This document shows positions 45,054 to 56,740 of a stretch of 64,000 bases of DNA, in pieces. The stretch's first letter is position 1; the number at the start of each line of letters is the position of its first letter. Source of the stretch: Diphasiastrum complanatum (Eukaryota; Streptophyta; Lycopodiopsida; Lycopodiales; Lycopodiaceae); contig CM055111.1 of NCBI GenBank assembly GCA_029204225.1, positions 30,783,464 to 30,847,463 of the forward strand. Direction: 5' to 3'. The translations under genes and the position numbers were made by a program. The notes under the pieces were generated by a model that was not told the DNA's origin, did no database searches, and saw only the letters and a list, made by a program, of their open reading frames with translations.

Positions 45054-45837
45054 TGTTGAAAATGAAAAATCATCTATCTTGACTTTAGGCTTTAGAAAAA
45101 AAAAATTCTGTGTATGTAATGTTTTATATTGCAAATGCCAAATTTGGCCTAGAAGAAACTCGAGTCACATGGTTTCATGAGTCTAGTTGGTCAAATACAA
45201 CATGCATATAGAATGTAGACATAGAAATGCCAATTATGGGCTTGTAGAAAATGGCATATCACATGCAATGATTGTAAGTGATCCAAAGTGACATGCAAGG
45301 CATGCACAAAGTGAATTGAACACATGCATAGTGATTTGGACCATTTTAGTTTAGAATTTGACACTTGGTAAAAGTAGGCAGAAATGCATGCATGTAAAGT
45401 GACAAATGTCACTAGCTCTTTCGTTTTTACTTTTAGATGTGTAAGAAAGTAGAAGAGAGAAGGCTCTACCTCGAGCTACTCCAATCTCCATAAATATGTG
45501 TAAGAGCTCTCATAATTTTTTATGAAGATCCAAGTTTTGAAACTATTCCATGTCATTTTGGATCTATCATATTGTTTGCTTGAATTTTGCTCTCTCTCTT
45601 TCTCTCACTAACTCGACTAGATGGTTATGCTTATACATTAAATTCTTGTACTTCTTCTTTTTTGATAATGAAAGCAATCATTCTTTGATTACTAGCATGC
45701 TAGATTGTGCTTTGGTCATAAACTCTAGAACTAGTACTCAATCTAGAATCAGTTTATGTGCTAAACGCAAAGCTTAACAAGATGATTCACACTTGAGGAT
45801 TGTTCCCCACACGTGTGAACTTGCTGGATTTTCATCA
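45054..45837 (+). repeat. Copia-C 3' LTR
   Basis: 784 bp from TGTTGAAAATGA to TTTTCATCA, with CACACGTGTG at 45,808-45,817. It aligns with the reverse complement of 32,878-33,672 along its length. Confidence 0.92.
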
Positions 45838-46560
45838 GAATTGCCGAATTCTAAAAGAAAAGAATGCAGCCAAGCAACCTGATCAACAAGCAAATACAGT
45901 TACAGCATCTCCCAAAGTCAAAATGGACGAAGGCGCTTTTATGGTCAAAGACAAATACGCGAATTCGGATGATTCAAAGTTTCTAGATTCTGGAGCTACT
46001 CAACATATGACCAATCATCGTGAGATTCTCCAATCCTATACGCCTTACAACACAAAGAAGTATGTTCATCTTGGTGACGATAGCACTCACACTATCGAAG
46101 GTGAAGGTATTGTAAGATTAAGGTTCCAACATGATCAATTCAAACTATTGTCAAAAGTCTTGTATATTTCTAAACTCTCTACAAATCTGTTATCAGTAAG
46201 TAGAATTACAAATTTAGGTCATAAGGAGGAGTTGGAGTTTGATCAATGCAGAATTATATATAGGAGTAATAAGATCCTTCCACTCGGCAAGAGGCATGGA
46301 TACTTATATAGATTGGCACATTGTTATTTTGATTCTAGTCAAGCTTTGAAAACCTCTATTCTTGTCAATAAAGCATTATTATGGCATCATCACTTAGGAC
46401 ACTTGAATTATGTATTTGTTTCGAACATGTCCAGACAATCTCTAGTACTTGATCTCAAGTATCCTTCTGGTAAAGTCGATCTCCCTGTCTGCCATAGTTG
46501 AATCCTTGGAAGCATACTAGGATTCCTTTTAAATCGAGTCATAGGCATGCAACAAAAGGT
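45838..46560 (+). pseudogene. Copia-B protease/pre-integrase fragment
   Basis: Translation gives LDSGATQHMTNHREILQSYT (protease, DSG intact), VHLGDDSTHTIEGEGIVRL, LSTNLLSVSRITNLGHK and LLWHHHLGHLN (zinc site), then DLPVCHS with a stop near 46,498. It overlaps in content with 41,180-41,465, so it is a separate copia-B copy and not the other half of a disrupted one. Confidence 0.9.
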
Positions 46561-49275
46561 CTGTTAGATGTTGTTGTATCTTTAGCATCCACACTGGCTA
46601 TGGCTCCAACTAGCCTGACTATGGCAGTCTCCCAACTAGTCTACGCTATGGCTTCTCCAACTAGCTTGGGTATGGATGCAAGAAAGACCGTACTGAGCAT
46701 GGTGGTGAGTATTCAGATGAGTAAGATCCACTCTTCTCTCTTTTCTCTCCTTAGTTTCTAACAAATGACGGCTTAACCTAAAAGATAAAACCCTAAACTA
46801 AATCTCATCCTCTAAGGCTTACTCTACTAGAGAATGGAGGGCCTAGATTAACTTAACCTGTTTTCAGATGAGTAATATACAATACAATGTGAAGTAACAC
46901 AGTACATGAAACCACACAAGGAAGAACACTCAGAGAGAAAGATAGGCTTGTATTGCAAATGAGGTTCTTCTTGAAAATGGACTCTTCCACTCCTGTTTAT
47001 ACTTGGAGTGGTGGTCACTTACAGAAATGCACTGTGGGACAAGTAAGCCACATAGACTAACTTAACTTTGAATCACACTGGTGCCATGGGACAAACCCCC
47101 AATAGGCCTTTGTGACTAACTTTTACTTAACTTGAAATTACATATCTATGTGTAGTGCCCATGGCAGTTTAAACTTAGAACTAAATAACTTAAGCCAGTA
47201 CGGGTACCGTAAAAGCCTAAACTTGCTGGGCAAGTTCTACGTTTAAATCCTATCCTGCTTGTATTTTTTAAGATGTTCCGCAGGATGGCTAGAATATTCT
47301 TTGGAATATCAACCTACATTATCCCCTCCGTTAAGAACTTGGCAGTCCCACGCCAAGTGCAATGTTAAGACCTCGCTCCTTATGGTGCTGGAGGAGTCAA
47401 AGTCGATGCAGCTTATAGATGTGGAACTTTTTGTAAAGTGCTACTCCGTAGGAGATGAATCTTTGAAGAAGTATGAGTGTCTCCAAAATATTTGAATTGA
47501 AGCAGAGTGGAGTTGGCTCGTTGATGACTTGCTTCCAATTGCTCACGCAAATGATTCAACGGATGATGTGCACGAGCATAGTATTTCTTGAGACATGATG
47601 TGAATGCCACACAAGGGGTTACTGAACGGCAGTGAGATGAAGATGGAGTGGGTGTGATAGAGGGTGTTGAAATCTTGAAATTGGTGAAGGTGGATATATG
47701 GAAGTGGCTGGATGGATCAAAATTCCTTTACTCATTATTGTCGTTTGAAGTACTTTTGACAGCAGAGGTTTCCCATTTGACGTTTCTTGCAACTGTTTAA
47801 ATTCTTCACAGAGTTCAAGAACTCTTCAAGCGGTCGCAAATGTATAGAGGCGTGTATGGCCTTGTGTTTTTTTTTTTTTTGAATGATCAACAAGCTGTTA
47901 ACGTGTCCTTTTTTTTTGAGAGAGAGAAAGATAGGCTTGTTATTATTGTTGAGAACCTCTAACATCCTTAAGTTTGTTGCTTCAAGCACCGCGAACTTTA
48001 TCAATGGTATGCTGCAGATGTCGTAGAATTGTCTGCTTCACAAAGTATTGTAGTTGACAAACTAGAGCAGTGCAGATTGATCCATCGGGGAGGAATGAAG
48101 ACTTAAGACAAGGAGGGGGGGAAGTGAGATAAAGGTGCAAGATGTAGTTGGAAAAGCGTGGATATTGTAGCACTTACGTAAAACCAACTGCTTATTGCTA
48201 ATGGCGGTGTTGGTGTTGTCGCGGATATTCCATCTTGTTGGGAAGATGGATCTTTTGCTAGATCATGGTTGTAGTCTGATAAGATGCTCGTTTTATTGCC
48301 AAATTGAGCATTTGTTGTTGAAGTCCTTGACTTCTCTTTTTGTTCATATTGAAAGTTGTTGAAATCATTGGTAAAGATGTAGAGATATACCCCAATGAAA
48401 ATTCGTGTGATACTACAACTGTAGAGGTAGAATAAGATTGTTGATGAAATATCACCTATAGTGCTGCTATAAAAGAAAACACACCAAACCATATGACAAT
48501 AGAACAAACAAACAGGTAGCAACAAACGACATAGTTGGCAGGAGAAAACTTGAAATAAGAGAAAAAAATGAAAAATTGTAGCAGATAACTCTATAGAAGG
48601 ATTTACATGACACTCTTAGACCAAACTCTTGCAATCCAGTATCGAACTTGGCACAAGGCCATAGCTACAGTGTTATAAAAGGAAAACAAGTGATAACATA
48701 TAACATTTACGTAGCATGTAATAAGACAATTATGTCTTAGATTACTTTCACTTAGATAAAACATACGGGTTATCATCTAGACATGGCGGTAGTTCAAAAC
48801 TTGGCTCCAGGGTATGATATCAATTGCTTGGTCAGAGACGTAATGAAGACACAGATCTGAGGTGGTACATTCTCGGTCTTATTTATGAATGATGTTTGAG
48901 ATAGACCTTACGTGATTACTAAATAGGATGTAACTGTATTTGGATTAGAAACAATTATGTATCCGTGGATGACAAAAGAATCAGTAAGACTAGACGAGCC
49001 TAGACACATCTAATACTACTAATTTTAGTAAGGTGTAGATGGATCAACTTGATGAGTAGGCACATTGGTATCTTCTATAGAGTACATCGTTGGGTCTATG
49101 TAGTCCGAATCAACTTGTGTGATAGACGATGTAGCAATATGTTGACTCTCTACAAAAGACTGTTGTGTTGGATGGGGAGCGATCGGTCGTGGATAAGAAA
49201 ACTTTGGTTGAGAATGTAAAAGTGGTGTAGGATGGTTCGTAGAACCAGAGGATCGAGGTTGATGAAAAATTGGGC
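46561..49275. other. Gene-free stretch with a possible gypsy LTR edge
   Basis: At 46,587-46,680 the word 'ctatggc-ctccaactag' recurs three times at irregular spacing. On the minus strand, AACGGAGGGGATAA followed by TGTAGGTTGATATTCC (47,335-47,303) looks like a purine tract joined to an LTR start, which would put an LTR to the left. No second copy is seen. Frames at 47,735-48,525 are unsupported. Confidence 0.4.
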
Positions 49276-49560
49276 CTATTGGCCTTGGTTGACCTTGGTT
49301 GGCCTATGTTGATGAGGAGCTAAGGCCGCCGTGAGTGCAATCCACATGGCTGTGTCTGACTTTTCAACATTCACATACCATCCCTTTGCGTCGCCAAGTA
49401 GGATCATGGGAAGTAGTCTAAGCTTTTCAGCTTCAGAAGTATCGTCATAGAACGTACAAGTGTGCTCGAAGTCTTGAAGAAAACATATGGGGATTCCCAT
49501 TCATATTTGGTGTATCAATCCGTGGAATTCTCCTTCCACTTTGGGAAGAGGCTGATCTGA
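49276..49560 (-). pseudogene. Gypsy-type gag fragment
   Basis: The minus-strand translation reads CFLQDFEHTCTFYDDTSEAE then KLRLLPMILLGDAKGWY. This resembles the Retrotrans_gag core of plant Ty3/gypsy elements, where 'F...L..DAxxWY' is typical. It is short and isolated and has no zinc knuckle. Its 5' side (plus coordinates above 49,500) is interrupted by a stop. Confidence 0.5.
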
Positions 49561-51069
49561 CTTCCCACTCATGGTGCTCTAGCAGAAAATCAATACTTGG
49601 GTGATGGATGGTGGATGATGAGTGTGATAACCTATTCTTGCTTATCTATGGCTCCCTACCAGGTTATATCCAAGGCAATCCCTATTGAATATACCTAAGG
49701 CTCCTCCCAACTAGATGAGATAGGAATAGGTGACCAAGATGTTGATGGTAATGGTGAATATGTACAGGCCTAAGTATAAAGATATCTCACAGGTTCACTT
49801 TTGGCGGTGACAGATGTCATTTTCATGCTTGGATTGATGATGCTAAATTTCCAAGTTTTGATCTTTTGAGAGGTATTGAGGTATGAATCTACTAGTTTTA
49901 GCTCTGGAGAATTCGCACACAAGTGAAGAGGTTCGCACACAAAGTCCAAGCTTTAAGGGGGCCTTTTTTTATTTCTTGGTCAAGATATGTAAGTAGAGTA
50001 TTCGCACATGTGTTAAAGTTTTTGCTGAGAATTGTTTAGAGATGTTTTACCTCTATGCGAATACTTACCATGATGAATTATGCAAAAATAGCCATTTTCT
50101 CTCTGTATCTTACCATTGGTGATAACATAGAGTCTCGTAATAGTTTCGATTTATTCCAATGAAATCTGATCATGGTTTGACATGTTTGGAATTGTTGACA
50201 CGTCACTATCATTTGCCTCACTAGAGTCTCCCGTTCTCATATTACCACTTGAAGGTGACAGTAGCTCGATAGGCCTCTTATCGGCGGTCTCGAGATTTGA
50301 AGGCAATGGATTGATCCCCACCGGTCAGTAGTAACTCAGCATACAAAACTTGCACTCAGAAAGCTCAACGTTTGTTAGCTTGAGATTATGATAGGCCATT
50401 TGCTCCTTGATGATCTGAACGCTCTTAACATACCATTGAACTCCTTACGAGAAAAGCAGCTATCTCAGGCAAACTTGTTACAAAACAAGCGCTCTCGATG
50501 TCGAGATTCTATGCACTCAGGTGATGGGTGATGGATGTTGATATTGACAGATTTGGCAAACTTATCATGACGGATCTATGGTTTCCTACTAGGACACTTC
50601 TATGGCATTCCCTACTAGAGGTGCCTAAGGCTATCAAAACATATTCATCATGATAGGATTGTCGGCGATGGAAGATGGATATGTACAATTCTAGGTGCAA
50701 AGTGTATCTGCAAGAGCTTGGATTTTCCTGAGTGGAACCATATGATGTTGTCTTAGAGTATTTTACTAAGTTTGACGTGCTTGACATTATGGGTTTTTGT
50801 TGTGATCACAAATGAACCTCTGGATAGAATTCGCATGCATGTCTGAGACTCGCACAAGTCCAGATCTTGCCAAAAAAAATAGCCTATGTGAATACTAGAT
50901 AGTTCTCTTTTAGGAGAGATCAAAGATTTTGCACTTGAAAGTATTTCTACAAGTTTGTTCTGGGCTTTCTTACTTTATTTTGGAGTTTCTTTTTTTTTTT
51001 CTTTTTTTTTTGAAATTGCTCCCCTCCTCTAGGATTCTTGTAACTGACAAAAGTCGTTGCGAAAATTAG
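49561..51069. other. Gene-free stretch
   Basis: No supported gene. Two related passages (about 49,590-49,760 and about 50,520-50,710) share 'ggtgatggatg', 'ctatgg-t-cctac-agg' and 'ggcattccctactaga / ggcaatccctattgaa'. They are probably old duplicates. TTCGCACAC words at 49,912 and 49,930 preview the array at 51.07 kb. Confidence 0.5.
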
Positions 51070-52035
51070 GGGATGACTCGTATAGTTGTGCAAGTTATTT
51101 CGGACCTAGTCAACTCAAATGGACCATAAAGCAAGAAAATTACTGGGGACTCGTACAAAAAATGACTCGTGGGCAGAAACGGACGACTTGCACATGACTC
51201 GCACAGAAGATGACTCGCGCAAAAATATGACTCGTGGACGGAAACAGACGACTCGCACAGGACTCGCACAGATGATGACTTGCACAGAGTTGGAAGATGA
51301 CTCGCACATGGTCACCCGCACAGGCTAAACTCGCATAAAAAGGTTGGTACCCGCACAAGCAAAAATGACTCGTAAGAAGATCAGTACCTGCATAGGCTAA
51401 GATGACTTGCATAAGAAGCTCAGTACCCACACAGGCTAAAATAACTCGTACAGGTCAGAAAGAGGTGAAAAACATCTCATAATGACTGGCACAAACCTGG
51501 AAATGACTCGCACAGGTTTGAAAGGTTTCCCAAAAGAACTAGAAATGACTCGCACAGGGGAACAATTCAAAATGACTCGCACAGAGTTGAAAGATGACTC
51601 ACACAGAGTTGGAAGATGACTCTCACAGACCTGGAAATGACTCGCACAGCTCAAAAAATCACTCGTGCAAGGTTGGAAGATGACTCACACAGGAAGATGA
51701 CTCATGCAAGGAAACTTACTACTCGGACATGACTCGCACAAAAGATGACTCAGAAGTGACAAAAAAAGACTTGCACAGCAAATCTTGAGGTGTAGAGATA
51801 ATGACTCAGATTTGGCAAAAATGACTCGTACACCTAAAAAATGACTCGCGCAACAGACAATGGTAGAGATAATGATTCAAAATTCACAAAAATGACTCAC
51901 ACTGCAGACAGTAAGCACTCGCACACCTGACTGACGATTTAGAAACTCACTCACAAATCGAAAGAAGACCAAAAAAAACACCTTGAAATGACTCACACAA
52001 TTGTGGAACTGCCCTAGAATGATTCGCACAAAGGA
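51070..52035 (+). repeat. Irregular array of a TGACTCGCACAG-like word
   Basis: I count more than 30 occurrences of (T/C)GACT(C/T)(G/A)(C/T)(A/G)CA-like words in about 960 bp, at uneven spacing of roughly 15-45 bp, mostly on the plus strand. Examples are at 51,195, 51,504, 51,546, 51,573, 51,636 and 51,730. Linkers often repeat too ('cagagttggaagatgac', 'acctggaaatgac', 'gatcagtacc'). It is not a clean tandem repeat. All frames through it are by-products. It directly abuts the truncated copia-D relic at about 52,085. Confidence 0.9.
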
Positions 52036-52088
52036 TAAAATTGATCAGAATTACTTTTTTACCCTTGGGACTGGATGTGCGAATACTC

Positions 52089-54454
52089 TTACCTCTTAGA
52101 CAACTCCACCAATCTCCATGTTCCATTTTTCATAAGAGCTTGATACTCAAGATCCATTGCTTGGATCCACTCCTCTTCTTTCCTTGCTTGATCTACACTT
52201 GTAGGCTCATCCAAAGAGGTTAGGAAAGCAACATAATTTCCAGAAACTACTTGCTTACCCTTTTGATCATATGTGAGCCTTGAAAGTACTTGTATTTCTC
52301 TTGATGTTCTCCTTGGCTTTTGACTTGCCACCATCATCACCATTCAAAGTAGGATTATTTTCATCAACATCAAAAATGTTAGATCCATCCACACTACCAT
52401 CAATTATGCTTGAAGATACTTTTGGAATGTTCCTCTGATCAAAAATGACATCTCTACCAACAATTACTTTGTTAGTAGAAGGAATGTAAACCTTGTAGGC
52501 TTTACTCACCTCACTATATCCAACAAAAATACCTCTTCTTGAAGATGGATCCTCTTTGGTCCTATCATCAAGAGTACTGTTGACATAGCATGTGCATCCA
52601 AAGGTTCTTAGAAAGTTGACACTTGGCCTCCTCTTGAATAGCATCTCAAAAGGTGCCTTCCATCCAAAACTGCACTCGGCCACCTGTTGCACAAGAAACA
52701 ACAAAGCTTGATCCCAAAATGGTTTGTCAAGATTAGCACTCAACCTCATGGCTTTGGCACTTTTACATAAAGTCCTATTCTTCCTTTTAGCCACTCAATT
52801 TTATTGTGGGGTCCTTGATGTTGTATACTCCCTCTTGATCCCATGCTCATCACAAAAGGCCTTGAACTTGGTAGATATGTACTCACCACCATTGTCACTC
52901 CTTAAGCACTTGATCTTTGTGAAAAATTGGTTCTCCCTTGCATTCTTGAACTTGATAAAGACATCATACACTTCATCCTTGCTCTTTAGTAGATAGATCC
53001 AACAAAATCTACTAAAATCATCAATGAATGTTACATACATCTTAGCTCCACTATTGCTAATTGTAGTGAATCCATGAATATTCGAATGTACAAGTTGAAA
53101 AGGCTTTGTAGATCTAGTATAAGGTAGTCTATGTGACTTAGACAAAGCACAAGACTCACAAACATGTTTGATGTCACTTAAGGAACTTGGAAGACCTAGC
53201 ACAACCTTCTTCCTTGCCATAACCTCCAAAGACCTGAAGTTGAGGTGTCCCATCCTTTTGTGCCAAACCTCTTGAATAGATATTTGCTCCCTTGCAACAC
53301 ATCCAACTTGGGTAGCAATAACACAAGCATCTAGTTTGAACACCTTCCCTTGCCTTTTACCTTTTCCAATCAAGACATCTTTCTTTTTTATCATACAAGC
53401 ATCCCCATCAAACTCCACCTTGAGGCCCTTACTTAGCATTTGGCTCACACTAAGCTAATTCTTGGTTATAGATGGAATAAACAAGACATCTTTCAAATGA
53501 ACATTCCTATTTGTAGAAAGAGAAATAAGAATTTTGCCAATCCCTTTAATTGCACACTCACCATCGTTGGCCGTGTAGATCACCCTCTTGTCATCTCCAT
53601 ATGCCAACAAAGAAGTGAAGTACTCTTTGTGAAAGGTCATGTGTGAACTTGCTCCACTATCAATCCACCAAGGATCTAGATCTCCATCATTAGCAAGCAT
53701 ACATGAAGACATCACAAAAGCATCATCATTTGTATCTTGGATATCGAAGCCATTCTCATCAAGAGTAAGATTACCTTGCTTGTCTCCTTGATCTCTCTTC
53801 TTCTTGTAGCAATCACTTGCAAAGTGTCCTTTGATGCCAAAATAGAAGCACTTCAGCTTTGATCTATCTTTGTTTTTGCCACTTGAAAAAGCATCCACTT
53901 GATCTTGCCCTTTAGACCAATTATTTTTTGTTTTGCCCTATGTGAGCATAGCATCCTCTTGAAGTGTCGATGTAGATCCACCTCTTGCTTGAAGCCTATA
54001 TTCTTCATTGATCAAGATCTCTTGAAGATACATCAAACTTGGCAAAGTCTTTTGAATATTAATACTTTGAACAATGTTAGCATGATCATCCAACAAGCCA
54101 TTAAGAATCACTTGAACAAGCTCTCCCTCCTTAATGCTTTCATCAATGCAAGACAACTCATCATTCAATGCCTTCTAGAAGTAGACTTGGATTCATATGG
54201 CTTCTTCAATGAATCCCAAGCATCCTTAAATGAAGTAGACTTACCAACTTCCTTGAGAAGCTCATTAGTAACATTCATCTTGATAATGTGTAGAGCCCTT
54301 TTGGCCCTCTTATCGCTTGATCTTGTTGTGTTGTTGGTCTCTCCTCCAAACCTACAACAACATCCAACACATCATTCATTTCAAGAAGTGATTCCATCCT
54401 CACTTTCCACAATGAATAGTTGCTTGAGGTAAGCCTGTCATTGGCTTCCAACAT
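52089..54454 (-). pseudogene. Copia-D gag, protease, integrase and RT start
   Basis: From the ATG at 54,454 on minus: LEANDRLTSSNYSLWKVRME (gag), a frame change, then ELVQVILNGLLDDHANIVQS. Next come a zinc knuckle with the first Cys changed (CFYFGIKGHFASDC, Cys to Phe at the second metal position), WWIDSGASSHMTFHKEYF (protease), and LFIPSITKN with a stop. Then VWHKRMGHLN and CESCALSK (integrase zinc site), LVHSNIHGF (core, first Asp reads Asn), RSDNGGEYIS, KRKNRTLCKSAKAMRL, WKAPFEMLFKRRPSVN and IFVGYSEVSKAYKVY. The end is the start of RT (MDLEYQALMKNGTWRLVEL at 52,160-52,100), where it is cut. The RT core, RNase H and 3' LTR are missing. Confidence 0.92.
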
Positions 54455-55064
54455 GACTCCAATGCGTAGTTGTCATATAGCAATGACCTGATCTTCTTCT
54501 TCAGTCTGTTTCAATGCACAAAGCACTCCTTTGAACAACAACAAATGTCTCCAAAAGAAATCACAAGAATTTGAAACTATCTCAACAATTCTCTTCTAGC
54601 ACTTGTACTAAGCAAATCAACACATAGAATCGTGGAATCTTGATCAACCTATGATCTATCCTCAATCTAATGACTTTCGCAACTTCCTAAGATTGAAACA
54701 CACTCAAATGAAGTCCAGCAACCTCACCATCTAGAGATCTAATCAAAATTAGATTTTGACAATCACAAAAAAATTGATTTTTCCAAATCTACATGCAAAT
54801 GTTGAAAATCTGATTATGCAATCTAATAGCCACCACTGAGGCTTATTTAATGATCCAAAAATCGGCCAAATTTAGTATGTGAATCAAAAAATCAAAATTG
54901 ATCAAGTTTAGAAACCTATTTAGAGTTTTGATCTACAAAAGATCCAATCTACAAAAGCATAAAACTTGTTTTGGTGTAGAATCTCCTCTAGCATGCTCTA
55001 GCCTTGATATCTTCACCAAATCATTGATAGATCTGATTTCCTCCTTCATAACCTGAAACCACAA
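54455..55064 (-). other. 5' leader of the copia-D relic
   Basis: About 610 bp between primer site and gag ATG with no supported coding sequence. Confidence 0.7.
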
Positions 55065-55076
55065 GCTCTGATACCA
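55065..55076 (-). promoter_or_regulatory. Primer-binding site of copia-D
   Basis: On minus TGGTATCAGAGC immediately follows the LTR end. Confidence 0.94.
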
Positions 55077-55707
55077 TGTGAAAGTTTTCAGATCGCCAAG
55101 ATCCAAACCACTCAGAAGATCTTTGGTTACAAAGAGAAATACACTACCAATCTCACCAATGTAGAAAAGTAAGCATCTACACACAAAATGAGATGCAAAC
55201 ATTAATGAAACTCGATCAAACTTGATTGAAATGAAAAAGTATTGTTGTTGTCCGTACAAAACCAGCAATCTACTGTCATTCACACGTGTGAAACAGAAAA
55301 TAGCAATTATGGATCATTCTACACACAGAATTGCAATTATTCACTAGTATAGTGCACCAATGGATAGTAAAACCCAAGAGAACCATGTACAAGCATGAAA
55401 TGAGATCAAGAAGAGAGAAGAATAGTCTCTCCACACATTACATCCTTTTATAACAGGTCCAAACCCTATTTGGCCACTTGGCTTTTCCACCAAAATGCAA
55501 ACCCTACTATTTTTGAGTCTAAATTCAATGTACCCAACTATTCAAATTTGAATCTCCTAAAACTCGCCTCCAAACTTTCCCACACTTTCAAAAAGTGTTT
55601 ATTCAAATGAAATTTAGACTAATGAACTTTGAAAAGTTATTCTCCAAGTCTAAAACAAATTTTGGAAAAATATTGACAAAATGATCAAACTAGTTGAATC
55701 TTTCACA
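55077..55707 (-). repeat. 5' LTR of copia-D
   Basis: 631 bp with termini TGTGAAAG and CTTTCACA (8-bp inverted). It contains TTCACACGTGTGAA at 55,279-55,292. Only one LTR is present, because the 3' end of the element is lost. Confidence 0.88.
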
Positions 55708-56229
55708 TGCTACGCCTTACAAACAGAGAAGATAGCACATTAGGGCTTCTCCGTGAGTTTATGGATGTGGGAGAACAGCTTCTTGCACAATCACCAACGC
55801 TAACAAGTATGTGTTATAATTATCTATATGTAACAAGCAATAAGTATGCTACATGATGTATCGAGACTCGAGTATTCTTTTCAAGTTTTGACTTATGCAA
55901 TTTTCAGGCTTGAGGAGATTAGGGCCCTTTGACAAAGTAGATGGCAACGGTTTCACCAGCCTCTACACACTATGGGTTGTCTTATGAATGAGGGAGGAGC
56001 AATTCCATGATAGAGAGTTGAGACAAGGATGGCACACATACATTAGTGTTGTCTATCCTGATCCTGCTATACAAGATGCATGTATGGACGACCTTAATGT
56101 AATTTATTGTGAAAATTCACACGTGTGGGAATGCCCTAATGTGTGATTAAGATCTCCTAAGCTTTGTTCTTGCAACTTAGATCAACTATAGATTGAAATT
56201 CAAGATCTATGTCAAATTCTAAGGCAAAG
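55708..56229. other. Gene-free stretch
   Basis: No supported coding sequence. A CACACGTGTG palindrome occurs at 56,118-56,127. Confidence 0.5.
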
Positions 56230-56740
56230 ACACAAATCTACATGCATACAATTATCACCAAAGTACTTTCACACGTGTGGGAAGTCTTCATGAAAAAACT
56301 AAGTACAAAAAGTTGTTGCTCTCGAGTAGAGAGAGAATGCAACTAATTGGCCTCGGGTAGAGAGAGAGAACAAAATTGATCAATCTCCAATTATTCTCAA
56401 AAACTCAATATTGATAATGAAAGAAATCAAAGTACATGTACTATCTCAAGGTAGTCCAAGCTCGATTCCTATTGGACTCCTTTTTTAACACCTCTCTAAT
56501 GCTATTGGATGAGTGATTCATCATCCCTGGATTTTGATTGGACCCATCTAACAAATCTTTCACTTATGATTGGACCCTTGACTCTTTGCCAACACATTGA
56601 CTTTGATCACTCATCAAATCTAAGTTTGCCACTTGTAAACAACCTAACTAGCTCGAGGTACATCATAATTGACTTTTGGTCTAATGATGATAAAACATGT
56701 GTACTTGACTGTTTGACCTCTAAAGCCAAAAATGGCCCTA
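56230..56740. repeat. LTR-like fragment related to 2880-3500
   Basis: Carries CACACGTGTG at 56,270-56,279, the 'ctctcgagtagagagagaatgca' block (56,319-56,341), a second 'cctcgggtagagagag' and repeated 'gattgga' words (56,537; 56,570). The order is the same as at 2.9-3.5 kb. Confidence 0.5.

Larger units (their letters stand above)
41812..45837 (+). mobile_element. Copia-C element with truncated 5' LTR, lacking protease and integrase
   Basis: The 5' LTR survives only as its last 162 bp (41,812-41,973). It is followed by TGGTATCAAAGCC (primer site with one change, 41,974-41,986), a leader, gag, a shortened pol and a full 3' LTR (45,054-45,837). Between gag and RT the zinc knuckle, protease and integrase are missing, and the RT/RNase H is broken by several frameshifts. 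A same-family relic lies at 32.0-33.7 kb (minus) and another at 18.8-19.35 kb. No target duplication can be tested on the left because that end is lost. Confidence 0.92.

Noticed and set aside
51066-51654. ORFs on both strands in the 51-kb array
   Set aside because: The short repeat leaves frames open by chance. The peptides are repeat translations with no domain.
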